Below are positions 50,804 to 59,565 of a DNA stretch of 64,000 nt, one piece after another. The position numbers and the translations under genes were made by a program. The notes under the pieces were generated by a model. That model ran no database searches and was not told where the DNA came from. It worked only from the letters and a program-made list of their open reading frames with translations. Positions within the stretch are counted from its first letter, which is position 1, and every line of letters starts with the position of its first letter. The stretch lies in NCBI RefSeq assembly GCF_038900055.1, contig NZ_JBBMQM010000001.1:2728001-2792000 (forward strand), given 5' to 3'. The DNA comes from Henriciella sp. AS95. Lineage in GTDB: Bacteria; Pseudomonadota; Alphaproteobacteria; Caulobacterales; Hyphomonadaceae.

Positions 50804-51427
50804 TTATTGACGCTCCACCAGCAAGTGGCTGAAGAGGGCTTCCACCTGGTCAATCACCAGGATCGCTTCGGTCACGATATCGATGTCTTCCACCTCATAC
50901 CGTCTCATAACATAGCTCGATCCTGCGATCAGCATCCCGGCCGCCAATCGCGGTTCGCCAACCCCGTCTGCCGGCATGCCGAAGTCTCTGGCGAGCGACT
51001 GACATAACACGTCTTCATAGTCCGCTCGGATCGTCGAGAGATAGCCAAGAATTGGCGGATTGGCGTGGCGCGTCCGAATATACTGACGGTATCTTTCATC
51101 GCCGTCCTGGGTCAGATAGCGGAACGATTTGCCGATCCACCTCCGCCAGAAGTCAAACGTATTGCCCGAGCGGTTCGGGTCAGTCAGACGAGCCTTGAAA
51201 TGGTCGAACCAGCGCTGGTCTCCGGAACTGGCGAGTTCCTGCTTGGTCGAAAAGTGCCGATAGAGCGTCTGCACGTGGACGCCTGCGACGTCGGCAACTT
51301 CATCAAGCGTTGTCGCCTCATACCCCTTGCTGAAAAAGAGCCCCTGTGCGGCCTCAGCGATCTTCCGGTGAGTCTCCGCCTTTCGCTTGGTGCGGAGCGG
51401 ATACTTGATGTTTCGACTAGCGCTCAT
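50804..51427 (-). CDS. TetR family regulator (paralogue 2, flanks the PQQ cluster)
   Basis: A 207-residue TetR repressor. YPLRTKRKAETHRKIAEAAQ, TTLDEVADVAGVHVQTLYRHF and YIRTRHANPPILGYLSTIRADYEDVLCQSLARDFGM (split) make it a close paralogue of the TetR at 41.9-42.5 kb. The start 51427 is used because it gives the conserved N-terminus; a 5'-longer frame exists. A perfect CGCAC-TATTG-GTGCG repeat lies 63 bases upstream, between this gene and the divergent ectoine genes. It could regulate the PQQ block, the ectoine genes, or both. Confidence 0.88.
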   Translation of the reverse strand: MSASRNIKYPLRTKRKAETHRKIAEAAQGLFFSKGYEATTLDEVADVAGVHVQTLYRHFSTKQELASSGDQRWFDHFKARLTDPNRSGNTFDFWRRWIGKSFRYLTQDGDERYRQYIRTRHANPPILGYLSTIRADYEDVLCQSLARDFGMPADGVGEPRLAAGMLIAGSSYVMRRYEVEDIDIVTEAILVIDQVEALFSHLLVERQ

Positions 51428-51489
51428 CCGGTGACGCCCCCGGTTTTGTTTCAGCGTGCCTGCCGATGCTTTCGACGGCAAAATCTGAC

Positions 51490-51504
51490 CGCACTATTGG
51501 TGCG
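51490..51504. promoter_or_regulatory. Inverted repeat in the TetR/ectoine divergent region
   Basis: A perfect 5-bp inverted repeat CGCAC-TATTG-GTGCG in the 250-base gap between TetR paralogue 2 and the deacetylase gene, followed by TTGACA on the plus strand at 51507-51512. It may be an autoregulatory operator. The remainder of the gap shows no other clear signal. Confidence 0.3.
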
Positions 51505-51678
51505 ATTGACACAAATGTCCATGCACTGTCTCAACATCTTCGCAGCACGTGTCAGCATCGCGATCCGCACGGCAACTCGCTCGGCAATGATGGTCAAGCG
51601 GTGAGCAAGTGCCAAGTCTTTGGAAAACTTCATCATTCCTGCTGTTGAAGTCTCTACACGATGGCGTAGGCTACTCTG

Positions 51679-52896
51679 ATGGAAGACGTCGCCTTCAAGA
51701 CCGACAGCGGGGCAGGAGCAGCTGACTGGACGAACATCCAGAAAGCGTCGGTAGATTTTCGTAGACACCTGCACCAACGCCCCGAACTGCCCTGGCAGGA
51801 AGAGCAGACCGCCACCACAATACGCGCATCGCTCGATCGACTTGGAATTGCCTGGACGCAATGCGCAGGGACCGGCACGATTGCAAGGCTGGCGCAAAAC
51901 GCACCCGGTCAGCACATCGGCTTGCGGGCTGACATTGATGCCCTGCCCATCAATGAGGCCAGCACGCACGATCATGTATCGACTCACGAAGGCTGCATGC
52001 ACGCATGTGGACATGATGGTCATTCGGCCGCGCTCATGTCCACCGCGGCCTGGCTGAAAGCGCATGAAAGCGAACTGCCTGGACCGGTCACCTTGATCTT
52101 CCAGCCAGCCGAAGAAGGCGGGCATGGCGCCAAGAAGATGATTGAAGGGGGCGCGCTTGAGGGCCTCGACGCGATCTATGGCTGGCATAACTGGCCGGCC
52201 ATTCCATTCGGCAAGGCGGTCTGCCCCGACGGCGCCGTCATGGCCGGCAATGGCACGTTCCGTATTTCACTCAAAGGATCAGGCGGCCACGCCAGCCAAC
52301 CAGAGAATGCCCGTGATCCGGTCCTGGCTGCCGCAGCCGTGACCATGGCCCTTCAGCAGATCATCGCGCGCCGTATCACGCCGCAGAATGCCGCTGTGGT
52401 CAGCGTCACCTCGATTGATGCCCCAAGCGGTGAGACAGTCATCCCCGACAGCGCTCAACTTGCTGGCAGCATCCGTATCGCCAATCCAGATGACCGCGCC
52501 CGCATCGACGCCATGATTACCGAAATCGCCACGGCACAAGCGGCGGCCTACGGGGTCGAAGCCAAGGTCGAGCTGTTCCCCCGATACGACGCAACGATCA
52601 ATGACGCCGCAGCCGCCGGCATCATGCGCGATGCGATTGCCGCAGACCTCGGAAATGCCTGGCTGTATGAGGAACTTCCAGTGCCAATCATGGCATCAGA
52701 GGACTTCTCTTACTATCTGAAGGAGATACCGGGCGCGTTCGCTCTGATCGGCGCCGATGACGGAAACGGGCATCACGAGCCCTGTCACAGCCCGCGCTAC
52801 GACTTCAACGACCGGCTTTTACCGATCGTGACCCGCATTTACGCCCGCCTCGCCGGAGCGCCACTGCCCGAACAGTCAACGTCTCAACACGATTGA
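51679..52896 (+). CDS. doeB2: M20 family amidohydrolase, probable N-acetyl-diaminobutyrate deacetylase (DoeB2-like)
   Basis: A 405-residue zinc-dependent amidohydrolase of the hippuricase/IAA-amino-acid hydrolase type. Metal and catalytic motifs are LRADIDALPINE, CMHACGHDGHSA and FQPAEEGGHGAKKM, with a final MASEDFSYYL. The gene leads an operon with the diaminobutyrate aminotransferase, ectoine hydrolase and semialdehyde dehydrogenase, so the likely substrate is N-acetyl-L-2,4-diaminobutyrate, the DoeA product. Classic DoeB is an aspartoacylase-family protein; this M20 form corresponds to DoeB2. The start lacks a strong ribosome site. Specific function is inferred from context. Confidence 0.82.
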   Translation: MEDVAFKTDSGAGAADWTNIQKASVDFRRHLHQRPELPWQEEQTATTIRASLDRLGIAWTQCAGTGTIARLAQNAPGQHIGLRADIDALPINEASTHDHVSTHEGCMHACGHDGHSAALMSTAAWLKAHESELPGPVTLIFQPAEEGGHGAKKMIEGGALEGLDAIYGWHNWPAIPFGKAVCPDGAVMAGNGTFRISLKGSGGHASQPENARDPVLAAAAVTMALQQIIARRITPQNAAVVSVTSIDAPSGETVIPDSAQLAGSIRIANPDDRARIDAMITEIATAQAAAYGVEAKVELFPRYDATINDAAAAGIMRDAIAADLGNAWLYEELPVPIMASEDFSYYLKEIPGAFALIGADDGNGHHEPCHSPRYDFNDRLLPIVTRIYARLAGAPLPEQSTSQHD

Positions 52897-52934
52897 GGAC
52901 GTCAGAAACACAAGAACTCTAGAAGGAGATCGAC

Positions 52935-54158
52935 ATGGAATTATTCGAACGCTGGGAATCAGAAGTCCGGGGCTATAGCCGTGCTTACCCCACCGTCTTC
53001 AAATCAGCCTCGAATGCACGACAAGTCGATGAAGCTGGAAAGTCATATCTGGACTTCTTCGGCGGCGCCGGCGTCCTGAATTTCGGGCACAACAACCCGA
53101 AGATGAAAGAGGCCATCATCGACTTCATGAACGCCGATGGCATTCCGCACAGTCTCGACATGGCCACGACCACCAAGCGTGAGTTCATGCAGGCCTTTAT
53201 CGATACGATCCTGAAGCCGCGCGGTATGGATTACCGCATGCAGTTTACAGGCCCGACCGGCACCAACGCTGTCGAGGCCGCCATGAAACTCGCCCGCCGT
53301 GTCACAGGCCGCAAGAGTATCATCGCTTTCACCAACGGTTTCCATGGCATGACGGTGGGTGCGCTCGCCGCAACGGCGAACAGCTATTACCGCAATGCAG
53401 CAGGCGTTCCGCTCAATCATGTCGAGCGCCTGCCTTTCGGCCACCCGCTCGATGGGATGGAAGAGTCCTATGCAGACCCGTCGGCAGGCTTTGAGCCACC
53501 GGCTGCCATTCTCGTCGAGGTGATTCAGGCCGAAGGCGGCGTAAATGTCGCCACCAAGGAGTGGCTGCAGGCCATCCGGAAATTCGCCAAGGATCGCGGC
53601 GCGCTCTTCATTATCGATGACATCCAGGCAGGCTGCGGGCGCACAGGCTCCTATTTCAGCTTCGACGGCATGGACCTTGATCCAGACATCATCACCCTCG
53701 CAAAGGGCATTGGCGGCTTCGGTACACCGCTCGCCATGAACCTGAACAAGCCAGAGCACGACAAACACTGGTCGCCCGGCGAACATACCGGCACCTTCCG
53801 CGGGCAAGGTATCTCCTTCGTCGCCGGCAAGGTGGCGATGGATTATTTCAAGGATGACACCTTCATGGCGGATGTCCGTCGCAAGGGTGAGATCATGGCT
53901 GATGCGCTCAAGAAGATGGCGGGGCCGGGCATGGAAGTACGCGGCCGCGGCATGATGCAGGGCATCGACACCAAAAACGGCGCACTGGCCAAGAAAATTG
54001 TCGCTGAGTGCTTCCAGACCGGCCTGCTTGTTGGCGGCTGTGGCTCCGAAGGCCGGGTGATCAAACTGATCCCGCCGCTGACCATCGACGACGCTGACCT
54101 CAAAGAAGGTCTCGACCTTCTCGAAAAAGCAATGAACGCCGTCATGGTGCCAGCATGA
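52935..54158 (+). CDS. doeD: Diaminobutyrate-2-oxoglutarate aminotransferase, catabolic (DoeD)
   Basis: A 407-residue class III PLP aminotransferase of the EctB/DoeD type. The PLP Lys257 is in TLAKGIGGFGTP. GPTGTNAVEAAMKLAR and TNGFHGMTVGALA are EctB-like blocks, and the acid in LFIIDDIQAGCGRTG holds the cofactor. It exchanges the gamma-amino group of L-2,4-diaminobutyrate with 2-oxoglutarate, forming aspartate semialdehyde in the degradative direction. With no ectA/ectC in the operon, the degradative (DoeD) role is favoured over biosynthetic EctB. AGAAGGAG precedes the ATG. It overlaps doeA by four bases. Confidence 0.88.
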   Translation: MELFERWESEVRGYSRAYPTVFKSASNARQVDEAGKSYLDFFGGAGVLNFGHNNPKMKEAIIDFMNADGIPHSLDMATTTKREFMQAFIDTILKPRGMDYRMQFTGPTGTNAVEAAMKLARRVTGRKSIIAFTNGFHGMTVGALAATANSYYRNAAGVPLNHVERLPFGHPLDGMEESYADPSAGFEPPAAILVEVIQAEGGVNVATKEWLQAIRKFAKDRGALFIIDDIQAGCGRTGSYFSFDGMDLDPDIITLAKGIGGFGTPLAMNLNKPEHDKHWSPGEHTGTFRGQGISFVAGKVAMDYFKDDTFMADVRRKGEIMADALKKMAGPGMEVRGRGMMQGIDTKNGALAKKIVAECFQTGLLVGGCGSEGRVIKLIPPLTIDDADLKEGLDLLEKAMNAVMVPA

Positions 54159-55393
54159 GGCAGCGCGACGACATGACCTTCCCGCACGAGGAATATGTGC
54201 GGCGACTGGAAGGCCTGCGCAAGCGAATGGATGAGCGCAACCTCGATGCCGTGGTGATCTCGGACCCTGAGAACATCATGTACATGACCGACTACCAGAC
54301 GACCGGCTATTCCTTCTTCCAGGCGCTGGTCGTCCCGCTGGACGGCGAGTGCTACATGGTTACGCGGAACATGGAGGAATCCAATGTCCATGCCCGCACC
54401 TGGGTCAGCAAGACACGTCCTTTCGCTGACAATGGCGACGCCATCCAGACGCTCGTCGACAGTTTCCGGGAAGCTGGTCTGAACAATTGTACGATCGGCT
54501 ACGAGCGTAACTCTTATTTCCTGCCAGCCTATCAGCAGGACCGTATCCGGACAGCATTCACCACTGGACGGCTTATAGACTGTTTCGGCATTGTCGAAGA
54601 GGGCCGCGCCTGCAAGTCGAAGCATGAAATCGAGATCATGAAGCGATCAGCGAAAGCTACGCAGGCAGGGATGAAGGCTGGCATCGAAATCGCACGGCCC
54701 GGCGTCACTGAAAATCAGATCGGCGCAGCCATTTCTGCCGCAATGTTCGAAGCTGGCGGAGAGCCGCCCGCTGTCATGCCTTATGTGACGTCCGGCCCGC
54801 GTTCCATGATCGGGCACGCCACATGGGAAGGACGCACGGTGCAGGAAGGCGAGCATGTCTTCCTCGAAGTCGGCGGCTGCTACCGACGGTACCACACCGC
54901 GATGATGCGCACTGTCGTCATGCAGAAAAAGCTGTCCGCTTCGATGGAGAGCGCCGAACGTCAGATGCAGAAGGCGCTTCGCGAATTGCGCTCTGCCGTC
55001 CAACCGGGCCTGACCGTCTCGGATGCCGACAAGATCGTCCGCGACATCGTCAATGATGGCCGCCACGGCGGCGCTCTGATCACCAGGTCCGGCTATTCGA
55101 TCGGCATCGCCTTCCCGCCAAGCTGGGATGAGGGCTACATCCTCTCCCTCATGCAGGGCGACCCGCAGATCCTCAAGGAGGGCATGACCTTCCACATCAT
55201 TCCATGGGTCTGGGGCGTCGATGGCGACAAGACGGTCGGCATCTCGGATACGTTCTATGTTACCGAAGATGGGTGTGAGAGCTTCTTTGACCTGCCGGAA
55301 GAGTTCACGCTCAAGCCGCCTGAAAAGTCAGCCGAAACCAAGCCAAAACCGAAATCCAAAAAGGCCACCAACGGCGAGGCCGTTACCCAGTAA
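54155..55393 (+). CDS. doeA: Ectoine hydrolase (DoeA)
   Basis: A 412-residue M24-fold (creatinase/aminopeptidase P-like) protein. An N-terminal creatinase domain shows VVISDPENIMYMTDYQTTGYS. The pita-bread domain has MPYVTSGPRSMIGHATWEGR, EVGGCYRRYHTAMMRT and GMTFHIIPWVWG. The metal-ligand pattern of true peptidases is only partly kept, as in ectoine hydrolase. It opens the ectoine ring to N-acetyl-diaminobutyrate. A C-terminal Lys/Pro/Glu-rich tail (KPKPKSKKATNGE) is unusual. The start overlaps doeD; an in-frame ATG at 54173 may be used instead. Confidence 0.86.
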   Translation: MRQRDDMTFPHEEYVRRLEGLRKRMDERNLDAVVISDPENIMYMTDYQTTGYSFFQALVVPLDGECYMVTRNMEESNVHARTWVSKTRPFADNGDAIQTLVDSFREAGLNNCTIGYERNSYFLPAYQQDRIRTAFTTGRLIDCFGIVEEGRACKSKHEIEIMKRSAKATQAGMKAGIEIARPGVTENQIGAAISAAMFEAGGEPPAVMPYVTSGPRSMIGHATWEGRTVQEGEHVFLEVGGCYRRYHTAMMRTVVMQKKLSASMESAERQMQKALRELRSAVQPGLTVSDADKIVRDIVNDGRHGGALITRSGYSIGIAFPPSWDEGYILSLMQGDPQILKEGMTFHIIPWVWGVDGDKTVGISDTFYVTEDGCESFFDLPEEFTLKPPEKSAETKPKPKSKKATNGEAVTQ

Positions 55394-55416
55394 ACTGGCC
55401 TGAACAGGAGACCACC

Positions 55417-56787
55417 ATGCTGAAAGCCGTGAACCCGGCGACCGGCGAGACCGTGCGCGAAGTGACCCCCGACACGGACGCCGAAGTGAATGCGAAGATC
55501 GAAGCCTCAGTGAAGGCGTTCAAATCGTGGAAAGAGAAAAGCTTCGCCGAACGCGGCAAGCTGTTGCGCGATGTCGCGAAATACATGCGAGACCATGTCA
55601 ATGAGCTCGGCCCGGTCATGACCGAAGAAATGGGCAAGCCCAAGGGCGAGTCCGTCGGTGAGGTGAACAAGTCCGCCTGGTGCGCTGAACATTACGCTGA
55701 CCATGCAGAGCAATATCTTACGCGTCAGGTCCTGGAGTCGGACGCCTCGCTCTCCTATGTCCAGCACCTGCCGATCGGCCCAATTCTCGGTATCCTGCCC
55801 TGGAACGCCCCCTTCTGGCTCGCCTTCCGGTTCAGCGCCCCTGCCCTGATGGCGGGCAATTCCTGCCTCATGAAACATGATCCAAACGTGCCAGGTTGCG
55901 CCGAAGCCATCGAGAAATGTTTCCGGGAAGCCGGCGCGCCAGAGGGCCTCTTCCAGGCGCTCTATCTCGAAACCCCACGTGTCGAGGCCGTCATCCGGGA
56001 CAAACGCATTCGCGGCGTCTCGTTCACTGGCTCCTCACGCGGTGGCTCGAAAGTGGCCGAGATTGCAGGATCGGCCATCAAACCGGCCGTTCTCGAACTC
56101 GGCGGCTCCGACCCGTCCATCATTCTCGCCGATGCAGACCTCGAGAAAGCCGCCGACACGCTCACCCTGTCGCGCATTATCAATGCCGGCCAGTCCTGCA
56201 TCGCCGCCAAGCGCATTATCGTTGAGGACAGCGTTTATGATGAGATGGTTGGCCTCATGAAAGACCGCCTCTCCAAACTCAAGGTCGGCGATCCGACCGA
56301 TGAAAGCACGTCGGTTGGCCCCATCGCGCGGCCTGATCTTAGAGACGGCCTGCACAAGCAGGTGAAGCAGACGATTTCCGAAGGTGCCACTTGCGTCCTG
56401 GGCGGAGACCTGCCCGATGGCGATGGCTATTTCTATCCCGTCACCCTTCTCACGGATGTTGAGCCGGGCATGTGCGCCTTTACCGAGGAAACTTTCGGCC
56501 CGGTCGCCGTCATGATCCGCGCCAGGGATGAAGCGCACGCCCTCGAACTGGCGAACGATACGGACTACGGCCTCGCCGCCAGTGTATGGACGAATACCGC
56601 CAGAGGCGAAGCGATCGCGTCGAAGCTCGATACCGGCCAGGTCAGCGTCAATGGCATCGTCAAGACAGACCCTCGCCTGCCGAGCGGCGGCACCAAGGCC
56701 TCCGGTCTCGGCCGCGAGCTTGGACCTCATGGAATCATGGAGTTCGTGAATGCCCAGCAGGTCTGGATAGGCCCTGCCAAAGCTTGA
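55417..56787 (+). CDS. doeC: Aspartate-semialdehyde dehydrogenase, NAD(P)-dependent (DoeC)
   Basis: A 456-residue aldehyde dehydrogenase of the succinate-semialdehyde type. The general base Glu227 is in LELGGSDPSI and the nucleophile Cys261 in NAGQSCIAAKR. PWNAPFWLAFR is the cofactor-side block, and EETFGPVAVMI the C-terminal motif. In the context of doeB2-doeD-doeA it should oxidise L-aspartate beta-semialdehyde to aspartate, finishing ectoine degradation. CAGGAGA is placed before the ATG. It is the last gene of the operon. No ectoine transporter, synthase or DoeX regulator lies in the window. Confidence 0.87.
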   Translation: MLKAVNPATGETVREVTPDTDAEVNAKIEASVKAFKSWKEKSFAERGKLLRDVAKYMRDHVNELGPVMTEEMGKPKGESVGEVNKSAWCAEHYADHAEQYLTRQVLESDASLSYVQHLPIGPILGILPWNAPFWLAFRFSAPALMAGNSCLMKHDPNVPGCAEAIEKCFREAGAPEGLFQALYLETPRVEAVIRDKRIRGVSFTGSSRGGSKVAEIAGSAIKPAVLELGGSDPSIILADADLEKAADTLTLSRIINAGQSCIAAKRIIVEDSVYDEMVGLMKDRLSKLKVGDPTDESTSVGPIARPDLRDGLHKQVKQTISEGATCVLGGDLPDGDGYFYPVTLLTDVEPGMCAFTEETFGPVAVMIRARDEAHALELANDTDYGLAASVWTNTARGEAIASKLDTGQVSVNGIVKTDPRLPSGGTKASGLGRELGPHGIMEFVNAQQVWIGPAKA

Positions 56788-56933
56788 AATGACACCGTCG
56801 TCTGAGGGCGCGCCAATCCCTTTTCAGGTGTTAACTTTAAAGCGGCAAATTTGCAGAAGTTTCCCCGCCCTGTTTCAGTGCGGCTTTATGCCTGCCTGCT
56901 AGACCGTTCTGTTAAAAGTCGCAGCAAATGCGA

Positions 56934-56950
56934 CTGAACAGAACGTTCAG
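56934..56950. promoter_or_regulatory. Inverted repeat just upstream of cpaC
   Basis: CTGAAC-AGAAC-GTTCAG, a perfect 6-bp inverted repeat, ends ten bases before the cpaC ATG, over the ribosome-binding region. It might form a translational hairpin or be a protein site. The rest of the 172-base gap after doeC shows no terminator. Confidence 0.35.
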
Positions 56951-56959
56951 GGGCTATAA

Positions 56960-58378
56960 ATGGTGTCTACATTGCGCGCGCTTCACACGCTTGTCGCCTG
57001 CACGGCAGCGATGTGTCTGCCCCTTGCATCGACCGCCGCTCCGCAGCTTCGTGGTGGAGAGACGGCGACCGTCGCCACCACCGAAAGCGCACCGGTCCAG
57101 ACCGACCTCACCGTTGTGGTCAACCGCTCGACCCCGATTTCCGTGGGTCGCCCGTTCAAGCGCATTGCTGTCTCGCAACCTGAAATCGCGGACGCATCGC
57201 CGACCGCAGACAACCGCCTCTACGTCCGCGGACGCACAATCGGCGCAACCAATATTCTGGTCTATGACGACGAAGGCGAACTCGTCGAAATCATCGATGT
57301 GCGGGTCCAGCATGATCTCGGCGCCATCAAGAGTGATGTGGCCGCCCTCTTCCCCGATGTGCAGCTCGACCTTCGCACCGTTGCCAACCGGCTGCATGTT
57401 CGCGGCGGCGTGCCGGATGACGCAACCGCCGCAGAGATCATGCAGATCGCTTCCAGCTATGCACCCGACGCTGTCATTGACGCCCTGAAGATCACAAGCC
57501 CGCAACAGGTCATGCTGGAAGTTCGCTTTGTCGAAGCCTCTCGCGAAGACGTCAACGAGATTGGCCTGGGCAGCGAAATCTCCAAAGCAGGCGATTTTGT
57601 TTTCTCCACGGGGTCAGGGATCCTTTCGGGCAGCGCGCCTAAGACACTCGGCGCGATTTTCGCCAATTCCGGTGATGTCAGCATCGACGTCTTCCTGAGT
57701 GCCCTCGAGCAGAAAGGGATCATCCGTACGCTCGCTGAACCAAACCTGGTCGCCCGCTCAGGGGAAACTGCAAGCTTCCTCGCTGGCGGTGAGTTCCCGA
57801 TCCCTGTTGCCGCTGATGATCAGGCGATCACCATCGAATTCCGCGAATTCGGTGTGAGCCTGGATTTTACGCCGACCATCCTGTCGGACTCCCTGATGAG
57901 CCTGGAGGTCAGCCCGGAAGTCAGCCAGCTTGATCCACGCAACTCAATCCGCCTTGAAGGCGTGGAAATCCCCGCACTCAGCGTCCGGCGCGCGAACACG
58001 ATCGTCGAACTATCCGATGGTGAAAGCTTCGCGATTGCTGGCCTCATCCAGAACACTGTAGACAGCACAAGCGTTCAAACGCCGTGGATAGGTGACGTAC
58101 CGATCCTTGGCGCGCTCTTCCGTTCCAACCGGTTTCGCGAGAACGAAACCGAACTTGTCATCATCATCACCCCACGCCTCGTTCGCCCCGCGAGCGCCGG
58201 AACGCGTCTTTCGGATCCTCTGACGAACCGCACCGAACCCAGCGAGTCCGAGCGGCTGCTCCTGGGGCAACTCGATGACAAGGCGGCGCCAGCGCTAGGC
58301 AGTGCCGTCTCGAGCAATGTCGATGCTCAGCTTGTCCGCCGCGACCTTGGCTATGTGCCGCAAGCGGGAACACGATAG
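56960..58378 (+). CDS. cpaC: Flp pilus outer-membrane secretin CpaC/RcpA
   Basis: A 472-residue secretin for Flp/Tad pilus export. A signal peptide (cleavage near STAA) precedes the N-domain with VVVNRSTPISVGRPFKRIAVSQPEIADASP (split, about 50-79) and the BON-like part. The secretin core shows VMLEVRFVEASREDVNEIG, GGEFPIPVA, and the closing TELVIIITPRLVRPAS. Length fits RcpA (450-550). It leads the five-gene plus-strand tad group. Pilus assembly at the cell pole for adhesion is family knowledge. Confidence 0.92.
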   Translation: MVSTLRALHTLVACTAAMCLPLASTAAPQLRGGETATVATTESAPVQTDLTVVVNRSTPISVGRPFKRIAVSQPEIADASPTADNRLYVRGRTIGATNILVYDDEGELVEIIDVRVQHDLGAIKSDVAALFPDVQLDLRTVANRLHVRGGVPDDATAAEIMQIASSYAPDAVIDALKITSPQQVMLEVRFVEASREDVNEIGLGSEISKAGDFVFSTGSGILSGSAPKTLGAIFANSGDVSIDVFLSALEQKGIIRTLAEPNLVARSGETASFLAGGEFPIPVAADDQAITIEFREFGVSLDFTPTILSDSLMSLEVSPEVSQLDPRNSIRLEGVEIPALSVRRANTIVELSDGESFAIAGLIQNTVDSTSVQTPWIGDVPILGALFRSNRFRENETELVIIITPRLVRPASAGTRLSDPLTNRTEPSESERLLLGQLDDKAAPALGSAVSSNVDAQLVRRDLGYVPQAGTR

Positions 58379-58380
58379 AT

Positions 58381-59565
58381 ATGGCCGGATCGACCAAACC
58401 ATCCCTGCCTGCCCGGCTCCATATTTTTGCGCCTCAATGGGGCGCGAACATTTCCGAGGCTGCACAAAAACTCGGTTCAGTTTCGCCAACGATCCATACC
58501 GATGCCGTGGCGGCTTACGAAGCGGCTGCAAGCGACCACAATGCCGTCATCGTGCTCGAAAATGATGGCAGCTACGACCTGGTCGAGCTGCTCACCCGTG
58601 TCTCTGGCACAAATCCATCCATGCCGGGCATTGTGGTGGGCAAGAATATTCCGGTCCTTGCGGTTAAACACATCATCACCCTTGGCCGGTGGGATATGCT
58701 TGACGCCCCTGTTGAGCATGAACCGCTTCGCGATGCGCTTCAGCAAATCTGCCGCCGCGAAGACGCCAACAGCGACAGCGCTGCTGGCAAATGCTGGACA
58801 GTGACCGGGTCCGTTGGTGGCTCGGGAGCAACACTCGTCGCCGTAGAGCTCGCCTATCAGTTCTCCAGGCGCGAGAAGAACAACAAGGTCTGCCTGGTGG
58901 ACCTCAACTTCTTCGACGGCGCATGCGCGTCTTATCTGAACTGCCCATCAAATCTGAACCAGGCGGCCCTCACCCAGCCTGCTGACCGGATCGATGACGC
59001 GCTGCTTCAGGCATTCATCACGCGCCACAAGAATGGTATTCACCTTCTCTCGGCTGGACGCTCCAGCCGCATGTGGAATTCCATCAAGCCGGAATCCATT
59101 CTCAAAGTGCTCGAAGTGGCATGCAACTCCTACGACATGGTCATCATCGACATGCCGCGCTGGCCTACGCCATGGTCGAATGCCGTTGTAATGGGCTCGG
59201 ACGAAGTCCTGATCCTGAGTGAGCTCACCGTTCCCGCACTCCACGCAGCGCGTCATCGCGCCGAGGAACTCGAAGACGGCACTGACGGTCTCGCCAATCC
59301 ACTCATTATCCTCAACCGGATGACGAAGAAGGTATTCGGCAATGCCGTCACGGTTTCGCAAGCCGAAGAAGCCATCGGACGCCACGTATTTGCTTCGGTT
59401 TCATCTGACTGGGAGGCGGCCCTCTCATCTGTGAACTTCGGTCAGGCGGTCGGACAGACCAAGCCCGGAAACAAGATTTCCAAAGACGTTGCGGAAATCA
59501 TCACCCGCCTCGAAGAGGGCGCCGAGACGGTCGCAGAGCCCAACAAAGCAAGGAAGCGTGCATAA
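58381..59565 (+). CDS. cpaE: CpaE/TadZ-like pilus localisation protein with degenerate Walker A
   Basis: A 394-residue protein. The N-terminal about 120 residues form a receiver-like domain (LHIFAPQWGANISEA), and the C-terminal part is MinD/ParA-like: GSVGGSGATLVAVELAYQ (143-160), CLVDLNFFDGACASYL, and MVIIDMPRW. TadZ/CpaE proteins direct the pilus machine to the cell pole. The signature lysines of the P-loop (xKGGxGKT) are replaced by Val and Ala, so ATP hydrolysis is doubtful. It starts two bases after cpaC stop and overlaps cpaF by one base. Confidence 0.9.
   Translation: MAGSTKPSLPARLHIFAPQWGANISEAAQKLGSVSPTIHTDAVAAYEAAASDHNAVIVLENDGSYDLVELLTRVSGTNPSMPGIVVGKNIPVLAVKHIITLGRWDMLDAPVEHEPLRDALQQICRREDANSDSAAGKCWTVTGSVGGSGATLVAVELAYQFSRREKNNKVCLVDLNFFDGACASYLNCPSNLNQAALTQPADRIDDALLQAFITRHKNGIHLLSAGRSSRMWNSIKPESILKVLEVACNSYDMVIIDMPRWPTPWSNAVVMGSDEVLILSELTVPALHAARHRAEELEDGTDGLANPLIILNRMTKKVFGNAVTVSQAEEAIGRHVFASVSSDWEAALSSVNFGQAVGQTKPGNKISKDVAEIITRLEEGAETVAEPNKARKRA

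Noticed and set aside
51451..52188. A 245-codon minus-strand frame spanning the TetR/ectoine gap and the deacetylase gene
   Set aside because: It lacks a domain and a ribosome site and mostly lies opposite conserved M20 motifs.
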